Assembly: GCF_000022565.1 (NCBI RefSeq)
Contig: NC_012483.1
Span: 1,116,001 to 1,180,000 of the forward strand
DNA: 64,000 nt
Reading direction: 5' to 3'
Source: Acidobacterium capsulatum ATCC 51196
GTDB lineage: Bacteria > Acidobacteriota > Terriglobia > Terriglobales > Acidobacteriaceae
The number at the start of each line of letters is the position of its first letter. Positions within the stretch are counted from its first letter, which is position 1. Positions 36,504 through 44,558 of the stretch are shown one piece after another. Made by a program: the position numbers and the translations under genes. The notes beneath the pieces are model-generated. The model made no database searches and had not been told where the DNA came from. It saw nothing but the letters and a program-made list of their open reading frames with translations.

Positions 36504-38123
36504 ATGAACAGAGCCACAAGAGCCATTCTGCCTCTGCTTTTCGGGGCAGCGTTTATATTGTTACCGTTTCGGTTACAAGCACAGTGCTCCGCGCGCCAGG
36601 CAGACGCGGACTTCGCCCGCGGCATGGCCTTGGCGCATCAAAAGCAGTGGCAACCGGCCTCCTCGGCGCTCAAGGCAGGCGAAAATCTATGCCCGGCGCA
36701 AAAGCGGTTCCCTGAAGAACTGGCGGGCGTGGCCTTTGAGCAGAAGCGATATCCACGAGCAGCGCACTGGTTGCGCCGCGCTTTGCAGATCGATCCCACC
36801 GACCAATATGCAAATAATTTCGCCGGTACGGTCTACTACCTCATGGGCAATCTGCCTGCGGCGCTGTTGTACTGGAACCGCGTGCACAGGCCGCAGATAC
36901 ATGATCTTAATTTCGATCCCGATCTAAGAATTCGCCCTCTCATTCTGGGACGCGCCTTTACCTTTTCGCCGCATTCATTGCTTACCCGCCGGCAATTTGA
37001 GACGACAGAAGCGCGCCTCCATGGACTCGGCATCTTTCCCGCATACAGAATTGCGCTCAGCCCTCGCCCGGACGGTTCTTTCGATGCAGACTTTCATGCT
37101 GTCGAGCAAAATGGATTCGGAAACAGCCGTCTGCAGAGCGCCTTGTCCATTCTGAGTGGTGTGCCGTACCAGACGATTTATCCGTCCTACTTCAACATCC
37201 ATCGCTCGGCGATCAATGTCACGTCCCTACTCCGGTGGGATAGTCAAAAACGGCGCGCCTGGGTCAATGTCTCAGGACCATTGCACGATTTGCCACAACG
37301 GCGGTGGCAAATTAGTTTTGACGCGCGCAACGAAAACTGGGCGATCCGCCGGTCTTTCACCGGCTATGCTCCGGTGCTCGGCTCTTTGAATCTTCAGAAG
37401 CAGGCCGCCGCATTTCTCGTCACAGACATTGTGAGCGGACGCTGGCAGTGGGCCACGGGGGCGGAGCTTTCGCATCGCACGTACCGCGACGTGCAGCGCG
37501 GCAGCGCGCTCAACACAAACATAGTGCTGCCGGGCACCGAGTTGAAGTATCTGCTTTCGATATCCGGTAAGCCCATCGACCTGCCCCAGCATCGCCTCGC
37601 GGTGACCACTTCCGCGCATTCACAAATAGCGCGCCTCTGGTCACAATCCTCGTCGCAAGTTTTTGAAAAGCTGCAGGGCTCGGCGCGCCTGCGCTGGTTG
37701 CCATCACAGAACTCTGATCGATGGGAGATCACGCAGCAGGTGCGTGGCGGCGGACTACTTGGCGCATCACCCTTCGATGAACTGTTTATGCTTGGCGTAG
37801 AGCGCGACAACAACCTGTGGTTGCGCGGCGACATTGGCGTGCGTGGTGGCCGCAAAGGCAGCGCTCCCCTTGGCACCCGCTATTTGCTCACCAACAGCGA
37901 TTTCTATCGCCGCATCTACAGCAACGGCCTCATTCGCATTCAGGCAGGCCCACTTTTTGACGTCGGTCGCATGGCCGCTCCCACAAGCGGTCTCGCCAGC
38001 AATCGCTGGATGTTTGATACCGGACTCGAAGCCCGCATCACCGTGCTCGGCACCCGGGTCCTCCTCACCTGGGGATACGACCTGCGCACAGGCCACAACG
38101 CATGGTTTGGCACAGCGAGATGA
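36504..38123 (+). CDS. TPR/POTRA-like outer-membrane beta-barrel protein
   Basis: A 539-residue exported protein. A signal peptide (ILPLLFGAAFILLPFRLQA) is followed by TPR-like helices (about 30-125; ALRRALQ-type repeats, e.g. HWLRRALQIDPTDQYANNF). A segment around 155-205 resembles a POTRA domain (GLGIFPAYRIALSPRPDGSF). From about 210 there are alternating amphipathic strands ending in WGYDLRTGHNAWFGTAR, as in an Omp85-type barrel. The ATG at 36504 is 14 bp after the peptidase stop, so the gene forms a three-gene operon with the two before it. Export or assembly of an envelope component is inferred. Confidence 0.65.
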   Translation: MNRATRAILPLLFGAAFILLPFRLQAQCSARQADADFARGMALAHQKQWQPASSALKAGENLCPAQKRFPEELAGVAFEQKRYPRAAHWLRRALQIDPTDQYANNFAGTVYYLMGNLPAALLYWNRVHRPQIHDLNFDPDLRIRPLILGRAFTFSPHSLLTRRQFETTEARLHGLGIFPAYRIALSPRPDGSFDADFHAVEQNGFGNSRLQSALSILSGVPYQTIYPSYFNIHRSAINVTSLLRWDSQKRRAWVNVSGPLHDLPQRRWQISFDARNENWAIRRSFTGYAPVLGSLNLQKQAAAFLVTDIVSGRWQWATGAELSHRTYRDVQRGSALNTNIVLPGTELKYLLSISGKPIDLPQHRLAVTTSAHSQIARLWSQSSSQVFEKLQGSARLRWLPSQNSDRWEITQQVRGGGLLGASPFDELFMLGVERDNNLWLRGDIGVRGGRKGSAPLGTRYLLTNSDFYRRIYSNGLIRIQAGPLFDVGRMAAPTSGLASNRWMFDTGLEARITVLGTRVLLTWGYDLRTGHNAWFGTAR

Positions 38124-38154
38124 GCAATCGCACAGCCGCATAAGAATCAAGCAT

Positions 38155-38886
38155 TCATCCCGCGGCAGGATAATTCACCCGCTGGCCCGCCTCCGCATAG
38201 AGTGAATCCAGCAGTCGGCGAGTCACACGGTAGCACTCGCAACTGGCCGCCTCAAGCGCAGATCGTTGCAGGATTCGCAGTGTGCCGCGCTCATGGGCCA
38301 GGATGCCTTTGTGTTCCAATTCGCCGCATACTTCTGTCACCGTGGTTCGCTGAGCTCCCAGAGTTCCGGCCAGCGATGCCTGCGTGAGCTTCAGCACGCC
38401 ATCTCCCATGCGATCTTGCAACATCAGCAGCCTCCGTGCCAGCCGCTCCCTCACTCCGTGTAAACGGCCGCAGGCCACGAACTGGGCTGTGATCAAGTTC
38501 TGATATTGCGCATACGCGAGCAGCGCCCGGCGAAGATGCTCGTCTTTCGCCTGCATGCGCAGGAGCACGCGGTAATCCATGCGCAGCGCAGTCCCCGCAA
38601 TCTGCATGAAACAGCGTGTCGGCACAGAGATTGGAGCAAGCAGATGGATCCCCTGTGGTGCACCTTCACGGCCCACCACGGCCACTTCCACCCTCTGGCC
38701 GTCCGACATGATGTTCACCGCTGAGGCGATCCCTGAAGTCAGAAAATGCGCGTATTGGGGAGTTTCATTTTCCTCGTACAGAATGGTTTGCGCCGGCAGA
38801 GGCACGCGCATCAGTTGGGAGGAAAGTGAACGGACGGTTTCAACAGGCAGCATATCGAGCAGAACATTGCTGAGCGCGTACGTCAT
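38155..38886 (-). CDS. Crp/Fnr family transcriptional regulator
   Basis: A 243-residue regulator. The N-terminal cyclic-nucleotide-binding-type beta roll (about 25-120; ILYEENETPQYAHFLTSGIASAV) is followed by a dimer helix and a C-terminal helix-turn-helix (TQASLAGTLGAQRTTVTEVCGELE). It lacks the N-terminal cysteine cluster of FNR, so it does not look like a [4Fe-4S] oxygen sensor. It is divergent from the YciE-like and Mn-catalase genes, with a 6-2-6 palindrome between, and may control that oxidative-stress pair. The ATG at 38886 starts the family-like N-terminus. Confidence 0.88.
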   Translation of the reverse strand: MTYALSNVLLDMLPVETVRSLSSQLMRVPLPAQTILYEENETPQYAHFLTSGIASAVNIMSDGQRVEVAVVGREGAPQGIHLLAPISVPTRCFMQIAGTALRMDYRVLLRMQAKDEHLRRALLAYAQYQNLITAQFVACGRLHGVRERLARRLLMLQDRMGDGVLKLTQASLAGTLGAQRTTVTEVCGELEHKGILAHERGTLRILQRSALEAASCECYRVTRRLLDSLYAEAGQRVNYPAAG

Positions 38887-38917
38887 GGGGTCACACCAAA
38901 GGTTTGTTGCCGTAACG

Positions 38918-38931
38918 GTCGGCCAGCCGAC
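38918..38931. promoter_or_regulatory. Palindrome between the Crp-family gene and the YciE/catalase genes
   Basis: A perfect 6-2-6 inverted repeat (GTCGGC-CA-GCCGAC) lies 32 bp from the regulator's ATG and about 70 bp from the YciE-like ATG. It does not match the E. coli CRP half-site (TGTGA). Operator function is a guess from position. Confidence 0.3.
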
Positions 38932-38999
38932 ACAGCGTCGATCGCAGGGTTCCATCGAAGTAAAAAGACAGTTCTTACTCCTCCGAAAGGAAACACCGT

Positions 39000-39491
39000 A
39001 TGAGCCTGCACGATGTGATGCTGGAAGAGCTGCGCAGTCTGTACAGCGCAGAAAACCAAATTGTGAAAGCACTCCCCAAACTGATCAAGCATGCAAAAAA
39101 TGAGGAGCTGAAGAATGGCTTTTCACAGCACCTCGCCCAGACAGAAGAGCATGTGGAACGCCTGAAAAAGATCTTTGAACAACTGGATCAGAAGCCCACA
39201 GGCAAGGACTGCAAGGGCATGGAAGGAATTCTCGAAGAGGGAAAAGAAGTCCTCAACGAAGACGAGAGCGGCGACTCCTACGATGTCGGCCTTATCGGTG
39301 CCGCCTCTCGCGTGGAGCACTATGAGATCGCCGGCTATACCTGGGCCATCACAGTGGCCACCGCTCTTGGAATGAAGGAGGCCGTAACTCTGCTCGAAGA
39401 AACGCTGGGAGAAGAGGAAGAGACCCGCGATGAGCTGGAGGATCTTCTGAATCAATTCCTGGAGCGCAGCGTCAAGCGCACCGCTGCGTAA
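39000..39491 (+). CDS. YciE/YciF-like ferritin-fold protein (DUF892)
   Basis: A 163-residue four-helix-bundle protein of DUF892. Family segments: MLEELRSLYSAENQIVKALPKL at the start, QLDQKPTGKDCKGMEGIL, and AASRVEHYEIAGYTWAI. The glutamates and histidines of these helices form a di-iron-type site in family members. These proteins are linked to stress responses, and here it precedes a Mn-catalase, which supports a peroxide or desiccation role. AAAGGA lies upstream of the ATG. Confidence 0.88.
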   Translation: MSLHDVMLEELRSLYSAENQIVKALPKLIKHAKNEELKNGFSQHLAQTEEHVERLKKIFEQLDQKPTGKDCKGMEGILEEGKEVLNEDESGDSYDVGLIGAASRVEHYEIAGYTWAITVATALGMKEAVTLLEETLGEEEETRDELEDLLNQFLERSVKRTAA

Positions 39492-39498
39492 CTGCCGC

Positions 39499-39530
39499 TT
39501 GCCCCGCCACAGACCTCTGTGTGCGGGCAA
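39499..39530 (+). other. Hairpin between the YciE-like gene and the Mn-catalase gene
   Basis: Arms TTGCCC (39499-39504) and GGGCAA (39525-39530) pair and are extended inward by GC and ACAGA/TCTGT pairs. No T-run follows, so it may be a processing site or partial terminator between two co-transcribed genes. Confidence 0.35.
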
Positions 39531-39580
39531 ACGGTTTCGGCGCCTGCAAACCACAACTTTAGCTACCCTTGGGAGAAGTC

Positions 39581-40432
39581 ATGTATCACCACGTGAAGAA
39601 GTTGATGTATACCGTCGAAGTCGGCGAACCCGATCCCCGGTTTGGACGCATGCTGCTGGAGCAGTTCGGCGGAGCCAATGGTGAGTTGGCTGCCGCCATG
39701 CAGTATTCCATTCAGGGTATGAACTGTGAAGACCCCGGCCGCAAAGATCTCCTGATGGATATCGGGACCGAAGAGCTGAGCCACCTCGAGATCGTTGGCG
39801 CGCTCATCCGCATGCATCTCAAGCCGCTCAAAAGCGAGCGCGAGGCGGCCGATGCCGATCCCCTCGTTGCCATCGCCGGCGGCGGCGGAGTCGCGCTCTT
39901 TGATTCCATGGGGAACGCGTGGACGGGCAACTATTTGAAGATCACCGGCGATCTGGCCGTGGACCTGCGCAGCAACATTGCGGCCGAGGCGCGCGCCAAA
40001 ATCGTTTACGAACGCCTCATCGGCTTCACGCAAGATGTAGGGTCACGGCAGGCTCTGCAGTTTCTGATGACACGTGAAATCACCCACTTGCGAGCCTTCA
40101 GCGCGGCGCTCGAAAGCATGGAAAAACCACCGTTCTCGATCGGGATCACAGAGCCTACGCCCGGCCTGGTGGACCAGTACTTTAACGCCTCGACCGGAGA
40201 AAATCAGTACGGAGAAAGCGACTTCCGTGGCCCGTGGAACAGCGCCCACGGCCTGCATCCGGTGGAATCAGAAATCAACGGCGGCAAGGGGCTCGACGCA
40301 AAGCCCTACAATCCCCAGCCCGGCACAGAAAGACGCTCTCAGTACGATTCCACCCCGGTGGGCGAGTACATCGGCAAGGCCGCCGAGGAGCGAGACAAGC
40401 GAGACCGGGAGAAGACCGCAAAGGTTGCCTGA
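39581..40432 (+). CDS. Manganese-containing (non-haem) catalase
   Basis: A 283-residue di-manganese catalase, which converts hydrogen peroxide to water and oxygen. Metal-ligand helices: GGANGELAAAMQYSIQGM, DIGTEELSHLEIVGALI, and LMTREITHLRAFSAALE. The N-terminus MYHHVKKLMYTVEV is standard for the family. The C-terminal 60 residues are charged and loosely conserved (KAAEERDKRDREK). GGGAG precedes the ATG. It is probably co-transcribed with the YciE-like gene. Confidence 0.93.
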   Translation: MYHHVKKLMYTVEVGEPDPRFGRMLLEQFGGANGELAAAMQYSIQGMNCEDPGRKDLLMDIGTEELSHLEIVGALIRMHLKPLKSEREAADADPLVAIAGGGGVALFDSMGNAWTGNYLKITGDLAVDLRSNIAAEARAKIVYERLIGFTQDVGSRQALQFLMTREITHLRAFSAALESMEKPPFSIGITEPTPGLVDQYFNASTGENQYGESDFRGPWNSAHGLHPVESEINGGKGLDAKPYNPQPGTERRSQYDSTPVGEYIGKAAEERDKRDREKTAKVA

Positions 40433-40447
40433 GTCCATTACTCATTC

Positions 40448-40484
40448 AGCAGCAGAGCCGGCAGCATTTTGCCGGCTTTGCTGC
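40448..40484 (+). terminator. Hairpin terminator after the Mn-catalase gene
   Basis: Arms 40448-40463 and 40470-40484 form a strong GC-rich stem (core AGCCGGCA/TGCCGGCT) around a short T-rich loop, 15 bp past the catalase stop. The downstream T-run is weak (CTTCTGG). Confidence 0.65.
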
Positions 40485-40571
40485 TTCTGGCAAGCCATAG
40501 CCATTGAAGTTTGCAAAGAGGCAAAAGATGCCGCGAAGACTGCGACTATCGGGAAATATTTAGTGAGATTT

Positions 40572-40648
<77 letters not shown>

Positions 40649-40658
40649 ATGAGGGCTG

Positions 40659-40695
40659 GAGTTCGCTCCGGAACCGGAGCAACTCTCTAAGTATA
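40659..40695 (-). promoter_or_regulatory. Promoter -10 and leader hairpin of tRNA-Glu
   Basis: Read on the minus strand, a TATACT -10 hexamer (40690-40695) is followed by GAGTT-GCTCCGG-TT-CCGGAGC-g-AACTC (40659-40685), a near-perfect stem with a single bulged base. It ends 10 nt before the mature tRNA 5' end. The -35 is poor. Confidence 0.5.
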
Positions 40696-40757
40696 GCAGA
40701 ATCTTTGTTGTGAAAAGAGGCAGTTGCGCCAGGGATGCGGCACAATTCCGGCTGACC

Positions 40758-41039
40758 TTAGTGGTCGATGCCCAGCTTCTTCACTTCATCGGTGTAGTAC
40801 TTGCGATACAGAATGTCCCACTCCTGGCTGCCTTCCAGGATGATCTTCCGCTGCGACTCAATCTTCTTCCGCGCCGCGGCGTCAATCTTCATCTCTTCGA
40901 GCAGTTCCTGCTCCATGGCCTTGCGAGCTTCCTGGCGAATGGTATTGCGGTCTTCCTTGAACTCGACTTCGTCGATCTCGGCCAGGGTGTCGGCCACGGT
41001 GTGGGCCAGTTTATTCAGCTTGTCGCGGGAAATTCTCAC
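40758..41039 (-). CDS. DUF507 family protein, second of a tandem pair
   Basis: A 93-residue, highly charged helical protein. The opening MRISRDKLNKLAHTVADTL and the EVEFKEDRNTIRQEARKAMEQEL segment match DUF507. No catalytic motif or function is known to me for this family. Its start overlaps the stop of the upstream DUF507 gene by 4 bp, which points to coupled translation and perhaps a heterodimer. Confidence 0.8.
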   Translation of the reverse strand: MRISRDKLNKLAHTVADTLAEIDEVEFKEDRNTIRQEARKAMEQELLEEMKIDAAARKKIESQRKIILEGSQEWDILYRKYYTDEVKKLGIDH

Positions 41040-41314
41040 AGCACCGCCTTGTATTTCCGGGCGAGTTCCATCTTTACCTTCTTGAACATCTCCGGGTAAC
41101 TGGCGCCGGTGCGGCGCATCTCTTCCTGGTAAGCCTCGAGAATGACGCGCACCTCTTCATTGATGCGGTCTTCGAGCGAGAGCTCCTCGAGCATCGCCTG
41201 GTAGACACGCTCCTCGACCTGCTTCACCTTGTCGGTGCTGATCATCTTTGCGTCGATGAGGTGCTGGACGGCGCGGCGGGCGAGGTAGCCGACGTATTCA
41301 CGGGAAAAGATCAT
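41036..41314 (-). CDS. DUF507 family protein, first of a tandem pair
   Basis: A 92-residue charged helical protein of DUF507, starting MIFSREYVGYLARRAVQHL and followed by VEERVYQAMLEELSLEDRIN. The ATG at 41314 gives the family's usual N-terminus; a longer frame to 41452 has no similarity and runs into the divergent gene's promoter. The two DUF507 proteins share length, helix layout and charge pattern but little identity, so they are old paralogues. Confidence 0.8.
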   Translation of the reverse strand: MIFSREYVGYLARRAVQHLIDAKMISTDKVKQVEERVYQAMLEELSLEDRINEEVRVILEAYQEEMRRTGASYPEMFKKVKMELARKYKAVL

Positions 41315-41443
41315 GTATCTTGTTTCAAAATATAGCACAGCGACCCGGACTGCCTCGAATGACGGCCCCGCCAGGATCAGGCAATAGCTGCCATCACTCT
41401 GCGAGGCACGGGGGCAATAGTCTGCGAAAATAGAGGCGAGACT

Positions 41444-41929
41444 ATGAATCACGATAATTTACTGACGCTCAAAGACGACATGATCGCTTACATCGCAGGA
41501 CACGGCATGCGCCGCATTCCTGCGCACGCCGGCGAAGAGGTTCCTGCAATCCTGTGGGAAGACGAAGAGAATGCTGATGGCTGGAAAGAGTTTGTGGAAA
41601 CCGCCAAAGCCGCGGGCGCCCCGTTTCTCACCATGGCTGAGGTTGTGCTCGAGCGCATCGACGCGGAACTGCTGCTGGAGCATCTGCAGGAAGTCAACTT
41701 CCCCGAATCTGAGACCGGTGACGTTGAGGAAGCGCAGGCGCTGCTCGCCCATGTGGGCAAGATTGGCTACATTCAGCTTGGCTTTGCGCATCAGGGCATG
41801 ATGTTTCTGCATGAAAGCACCACAGCCTGGTATGAGCGCTATCAGGAGCTGATCGAAGCCCTGGAAGACTTCAGCGACATCATCTTCGAGCAAGACGATG
41901 AAGACTCCGACGAAGACGCGAGGCTGTGA
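41444..41929 (+). CDS. Acidic protein of unknown function, coupled to recJ
   Basis: A 161-residue protein that I do not recognise. It is strongly acidic, mostly helical, has no signal peptide or membrane helix, and ends in an Asp/Glu-rich tail (EQDDEDSDEDARL). Two cores look folded: the first around HGMRRIPAHAGEEVPAILWEDEE, the second around LLAHVGKIGYIQLGFAHQGM. Its TGA lies within the GTG start of recJ (GTGA), so the two are translated together, which hints at a link to DNA repair. Confidence 0.6.
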   Translation: MNHDNLLTLKDDMIAYIAGHGMRRIPAHAGEEVPAILWEDEENADGWKEFVETAKAAGAPFLTMAEVVLERIDAELLLEHLQEVNFPESETGDVEEAQALLAHVGKIGYIQLGFAHQGMMFLHESTTAWYERYQELIEALEDFSDIIFEQDDEDSDEDARL

Positions 41930-43704
41930 GCACGCAGCAATTCACTCAGGCGCCCTCGCGGCGCGGCTCCTCCCGGCGCTGGCTTCTTGACGCCGTGGAC
42001 CCTGCAGTGGCCGCGGCTCTGGCCCGTGAAGCCCGTCTGCCACTGCTGATCGCCGAGTTGCTGGCCGCACGCGGCGCCAGCTCGGCAGAGGCGGCCCGGG
42101 CCTTTCTTGCGCCCAGCCTCGATGACCTGCTCGATCCCTACTCCATGCGCGGAATGGCCGAGGCCGTTGCCCGCATCGAGCAAGCCGCTGCGCGCCATGA
42201 AACCATGCTGATCTACGGCGACTATGACGTAGACGGCACTACCGCAACCGTACTGCTCAAGACGGCCATCGAGCGGTTGGGCGGCACCGTGCGCTTTCAT
42301 GTGCCGCATCGCCTGCGCGAGGGCTACGGCATGCAGCGCGAGATTCTGGAGTCGGCCGCGGCCGATGGCGTGCGCCTGGTCATCAGCGTGGATACAGGCA
42401 TTCGCGCCTTTGCCGCCGCCGAGGCCGCCGCGGAACTGGGCCTGGACCTGATCGTCACCGACCACCATCTGCCCGAGGACGGCACCGGCATTCCCCGTGC
42501 GCTCGCCGTGCTCAATCCCAATCAACCCGGGTGTGAATACGCCTGCAAATACCTCTGCGGAGCCGGAGTGGCCTTCAAGCTGTCACAGGCTCTGCTTGAA
42601 AAGCAGGATCGCACGCTGGCACGCACAAAGATTCTGCCCTCGTTTTTGAAGATGCTGGCCATTGCCACCGTCGCCGACGCCGTACCCCTGCTCGGTGAAA
42701 ACCGCACCATCGTTTCCATCGGACTCGCGGAGCTGCGCCGCCCGGTCAACGCAGGCCTGCGTGCCCTGCTCACCGAGGCCAAGCTTGATCCGGCGCGCAA
42801 AGCGATCACCGCAACGGACGTGGCCTTTCGTCTCGCGCCGCGCATCAACGCGGCCGGCCGCATGGACATCGCCTCTGAAGTTGTGGAGCTCTTCACCACC
42901 CGCGACCCGCAGCGCGCTCGCGATCTCGCCGCCAAGCTGGAGCAACTGAATCAGGATCGCCGCGCCACAGAGGCTGCGATCCTTGAGCGCATTCTGGAGC
43001 GGCTGGCCGAGCCGCACTTTGCTGAAGCCCGCTGCATCGTCATGGATGGCGAAGGCTGGCATCGCGGCGTGCTTGGCATCCTGGCCTCCCGCATTCTGGA
43101 CCAGACCGGCAAGCCTGCACTCGTGATTTCGCACGAAGATGGCGAGGCGCATGGCTCAGGCCGCTCGATTACGGGCTATCATCTGCTGGAAGCGCTCGAA
43201 AGCTGCCATGATCTGTTCACAAAGTTTGGCGGCCATGCGCATGCGGTTGGCTTTTCGATGCCCTCAGAACGTGTACCCGAGCTGCGCGCGCGCCTTGTAG
43301 AGCACGCGGCCGAGCGCATTACGGAGCAGGATCTTGGCGGTCCCCTGGTCTGCCATGCCGAGCTGGCGCTCGACCACATCACGGCCGCCGCCTTCTCATG
43401 GCTGCGGCGGCTGGAGCCTTTCGGCATGGGCAACGAAGAGCCAGTCTTCGTGGCGCGCAAGGTTCGCCTGGCTGGCCCCGTACGCACCATGAAAGAGAAG
43501 CATGTACGGCTATCGCTCTCGCACGGCCCGCGCGGCGTGCGCATCTCTGCCCTGGGATGGCACTGGGCCGAACGCGTGGCCGCGCTGGGCATTCAGGAAG
43601 ATGACCTGCTCAACATAGCCTATCGGCTGCGCGAGAATGAGCACCCCGAATACGGCGGCCTGGAACTCGAAATTGTCGATCTGCAACCGGCCGATTCTGA
43701 ATAG
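41926..43704 (+). CDS. recJ: Single-stranded-DNA-specific exonuclease RecJ
   Basis: A 592-residue 5'-3' exonuclease of the DHH phosphoesterase family, used in recombination and mismatch repair. Motif I is YGDYDVDGTT (residues 97-106), the DHH motif is Asp179-His180-His181 in VTDHHLPEDG, and the DHHA1 domain has the conserved FGGHAHAVGFSM. A C-terminal OB-like domain follows (about 470-585). GTG start at 41926, overlapping the upstream gene. Confidence 0.95.
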   Translation: MSTQQFTQAPSRRGSSRRWLLDAVDPAVAAALAREARLPLLIAELLAARGASSAEAARAFLAPSLDDLLDPYSMRGMAEAVARIEQAAARHETMLIYGDYDVDGTTATVLLKTAIERLGGTVRFHVPHRLREGYGMQREILESAAADGVRLVISVDTGIRAFAAAEAAAELGLDLIVTDHHLPEDGTGIPRALAVLNPNQPGCEYACKYLCGAGVAFKLSQALLEKQDRTLARTKILPSFLKMLAIATVADAVPLLGENRTIVSIGLAELRRPVNAGLRALLTEAKLDPARKAITATDVAFRLAPRINAAGRMDIASEVVELFTTRDPQRARDLAAKLEQLNQDRRATEAAILERILERLAEPHFAEARCIVMDGEGWHRGVLGILASRILDQTGKPALVISHEDGEAHGSGRSITGYHLLEALESCHDLFTKFGGHAHAVGFSMPSERVPELRARLVEHAAERITEQDLGGPLVCHAELALDHITAAAFSWLRRLEPFGMGNEEPVFVARKVRLAGPVRTMKEKHVRLSLSHGPRGVRISALGWHWAERVAALGIQEDDLLNIAYRLRENEHPEYGGLELEIVDLQPADSE

Positions 43705-43730
43705 CTCGCGCCAGAGACTGCTCTCAGCCG

Positions 43731-44486
43731 TTAGATCGAGGCCACGCCCAGCATCGCAATATCCTCCACCAGCCCAACTTCCTTCTGAACGAACGGCTCG
43801 GCGTAGCGCACCCCGGCCAGCATGCCAAAGTAGCGCGCCATGGCAAACGTTCGTTCGCGAATCTCTTCCTCCGGCACAAACAGTCCGCTGCCCTGCGCCT
43901 GATTGGCATACTGCGACGTGTAGGCCATCAGCGCCCGATGCCGCTCTTCGATGTGCGGCGTGATATCGACCACAAAGCTGGGCCGCACATCGGCATAGAG
44001 GCTCGCGTAGAGAATCTTGAAGGGCCGGTGCGGCGGCGCATCGGTTTCCACCTTGGCCAGCCCGGCCAGAAAGCATGCCTCGTAGCCGAGCGTCGCCGTG
44101 GTGTAGTGGTCCGGATGCCGGCCCGTCCAGTAAGGCAGAATCACCACGCGCGGGCGCAGGCGGCGCAGCACCGCGACAATTTTGAGCCGGTTTTCATAGG
44201 TATTCTCGACACGACCATCGGGAATATCGAGTGCACCACGCCATCCGGCCCCCAGAATCCGCGCGGCGGCGGCGGCTTCTTTCGCGCGCGATTCGGCGTT
44301 GCCTCGCGTGCCTGCCTCGCCCTGCGTCATATCCAGAATGGCGGTGCGGTATCCCTGAGCGCGCATGCGCAACAAGGTGCCGCCGCAGGTCTGCTCCACA
44401 TCGTCACGATGGGCGGCCATCGCGAGCACATCGGCCTGGGTCTCGGTCTGGGCTTTGCTATGGACATGGGACTGAGCCTCGGTCAT
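43731..44486 (-). CDS. bshB1: Bacillithiol biosynthesis deacetylase BshB1
   Basis: A 251-residue PIG-L/LmbE-type zinc deacetylase. The metal site begins with His26 and Asp28-Asp29 in AAHRDDVEQTCGGTL; the third ligand lies in GRHPDHYTTA. The overall order (AAAAARILGAG, DIPDGRV, YTSQYA, GVRYAEPFVQK) closely follows Bacillus BshB1, which deacetylates GlcNAc-malate. It suggests this organism makes bacillithiol or a similar thiol. The ATG at 44486 is preceded by AGGAGAG. The first 17 residues are extra and polar. Confidence 0.85.
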   Translation of the reverse strand: MTEAQSHVHSKAQTETQADVLAMAAHRDDVEQTCGGTLLRMRAQGYRTAILDMTQGEAGTRGNAESRAKEAAAAARILGAGWRGALDIPDGRVENTYENRLKIVAVLRRLRPRVVILPYWTGRHPDHYTTATLGYEACFLAGLAKVETDAPPHRPFKILYASLYADVRPSFVVDITPHIEERHRALMAYTSQYANQAQGSGLFVPEEEIRERTFAMARYFGMLAGVRYAEPFVQKEVGLVEDIAMLGVASI

Positions 44487-44510
44487 CGCACTCTCCTTAC
44501 AAAAAGCAGA

Positions 44511-44539
44511 AAGGCACGGCGCTTGCGGCACCGTGCCTT
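44511..44539 (-). terminator. Intrinsic terminator after the second beta-propeller lipoprotein
   Basis: Arms AAGGCACGG (44511-44519) and CCGTGCCTT (44531-44539) pair. Read on the minus strand the stem is followed by TCTGCTTTTTG. It lies 20 bp past the lipoprotein stop and 25 bp before the bshB1 start. Confidence 0.75.
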
Positions 44540-44558
44540 CCATTGTCTCGCAGTGGAA

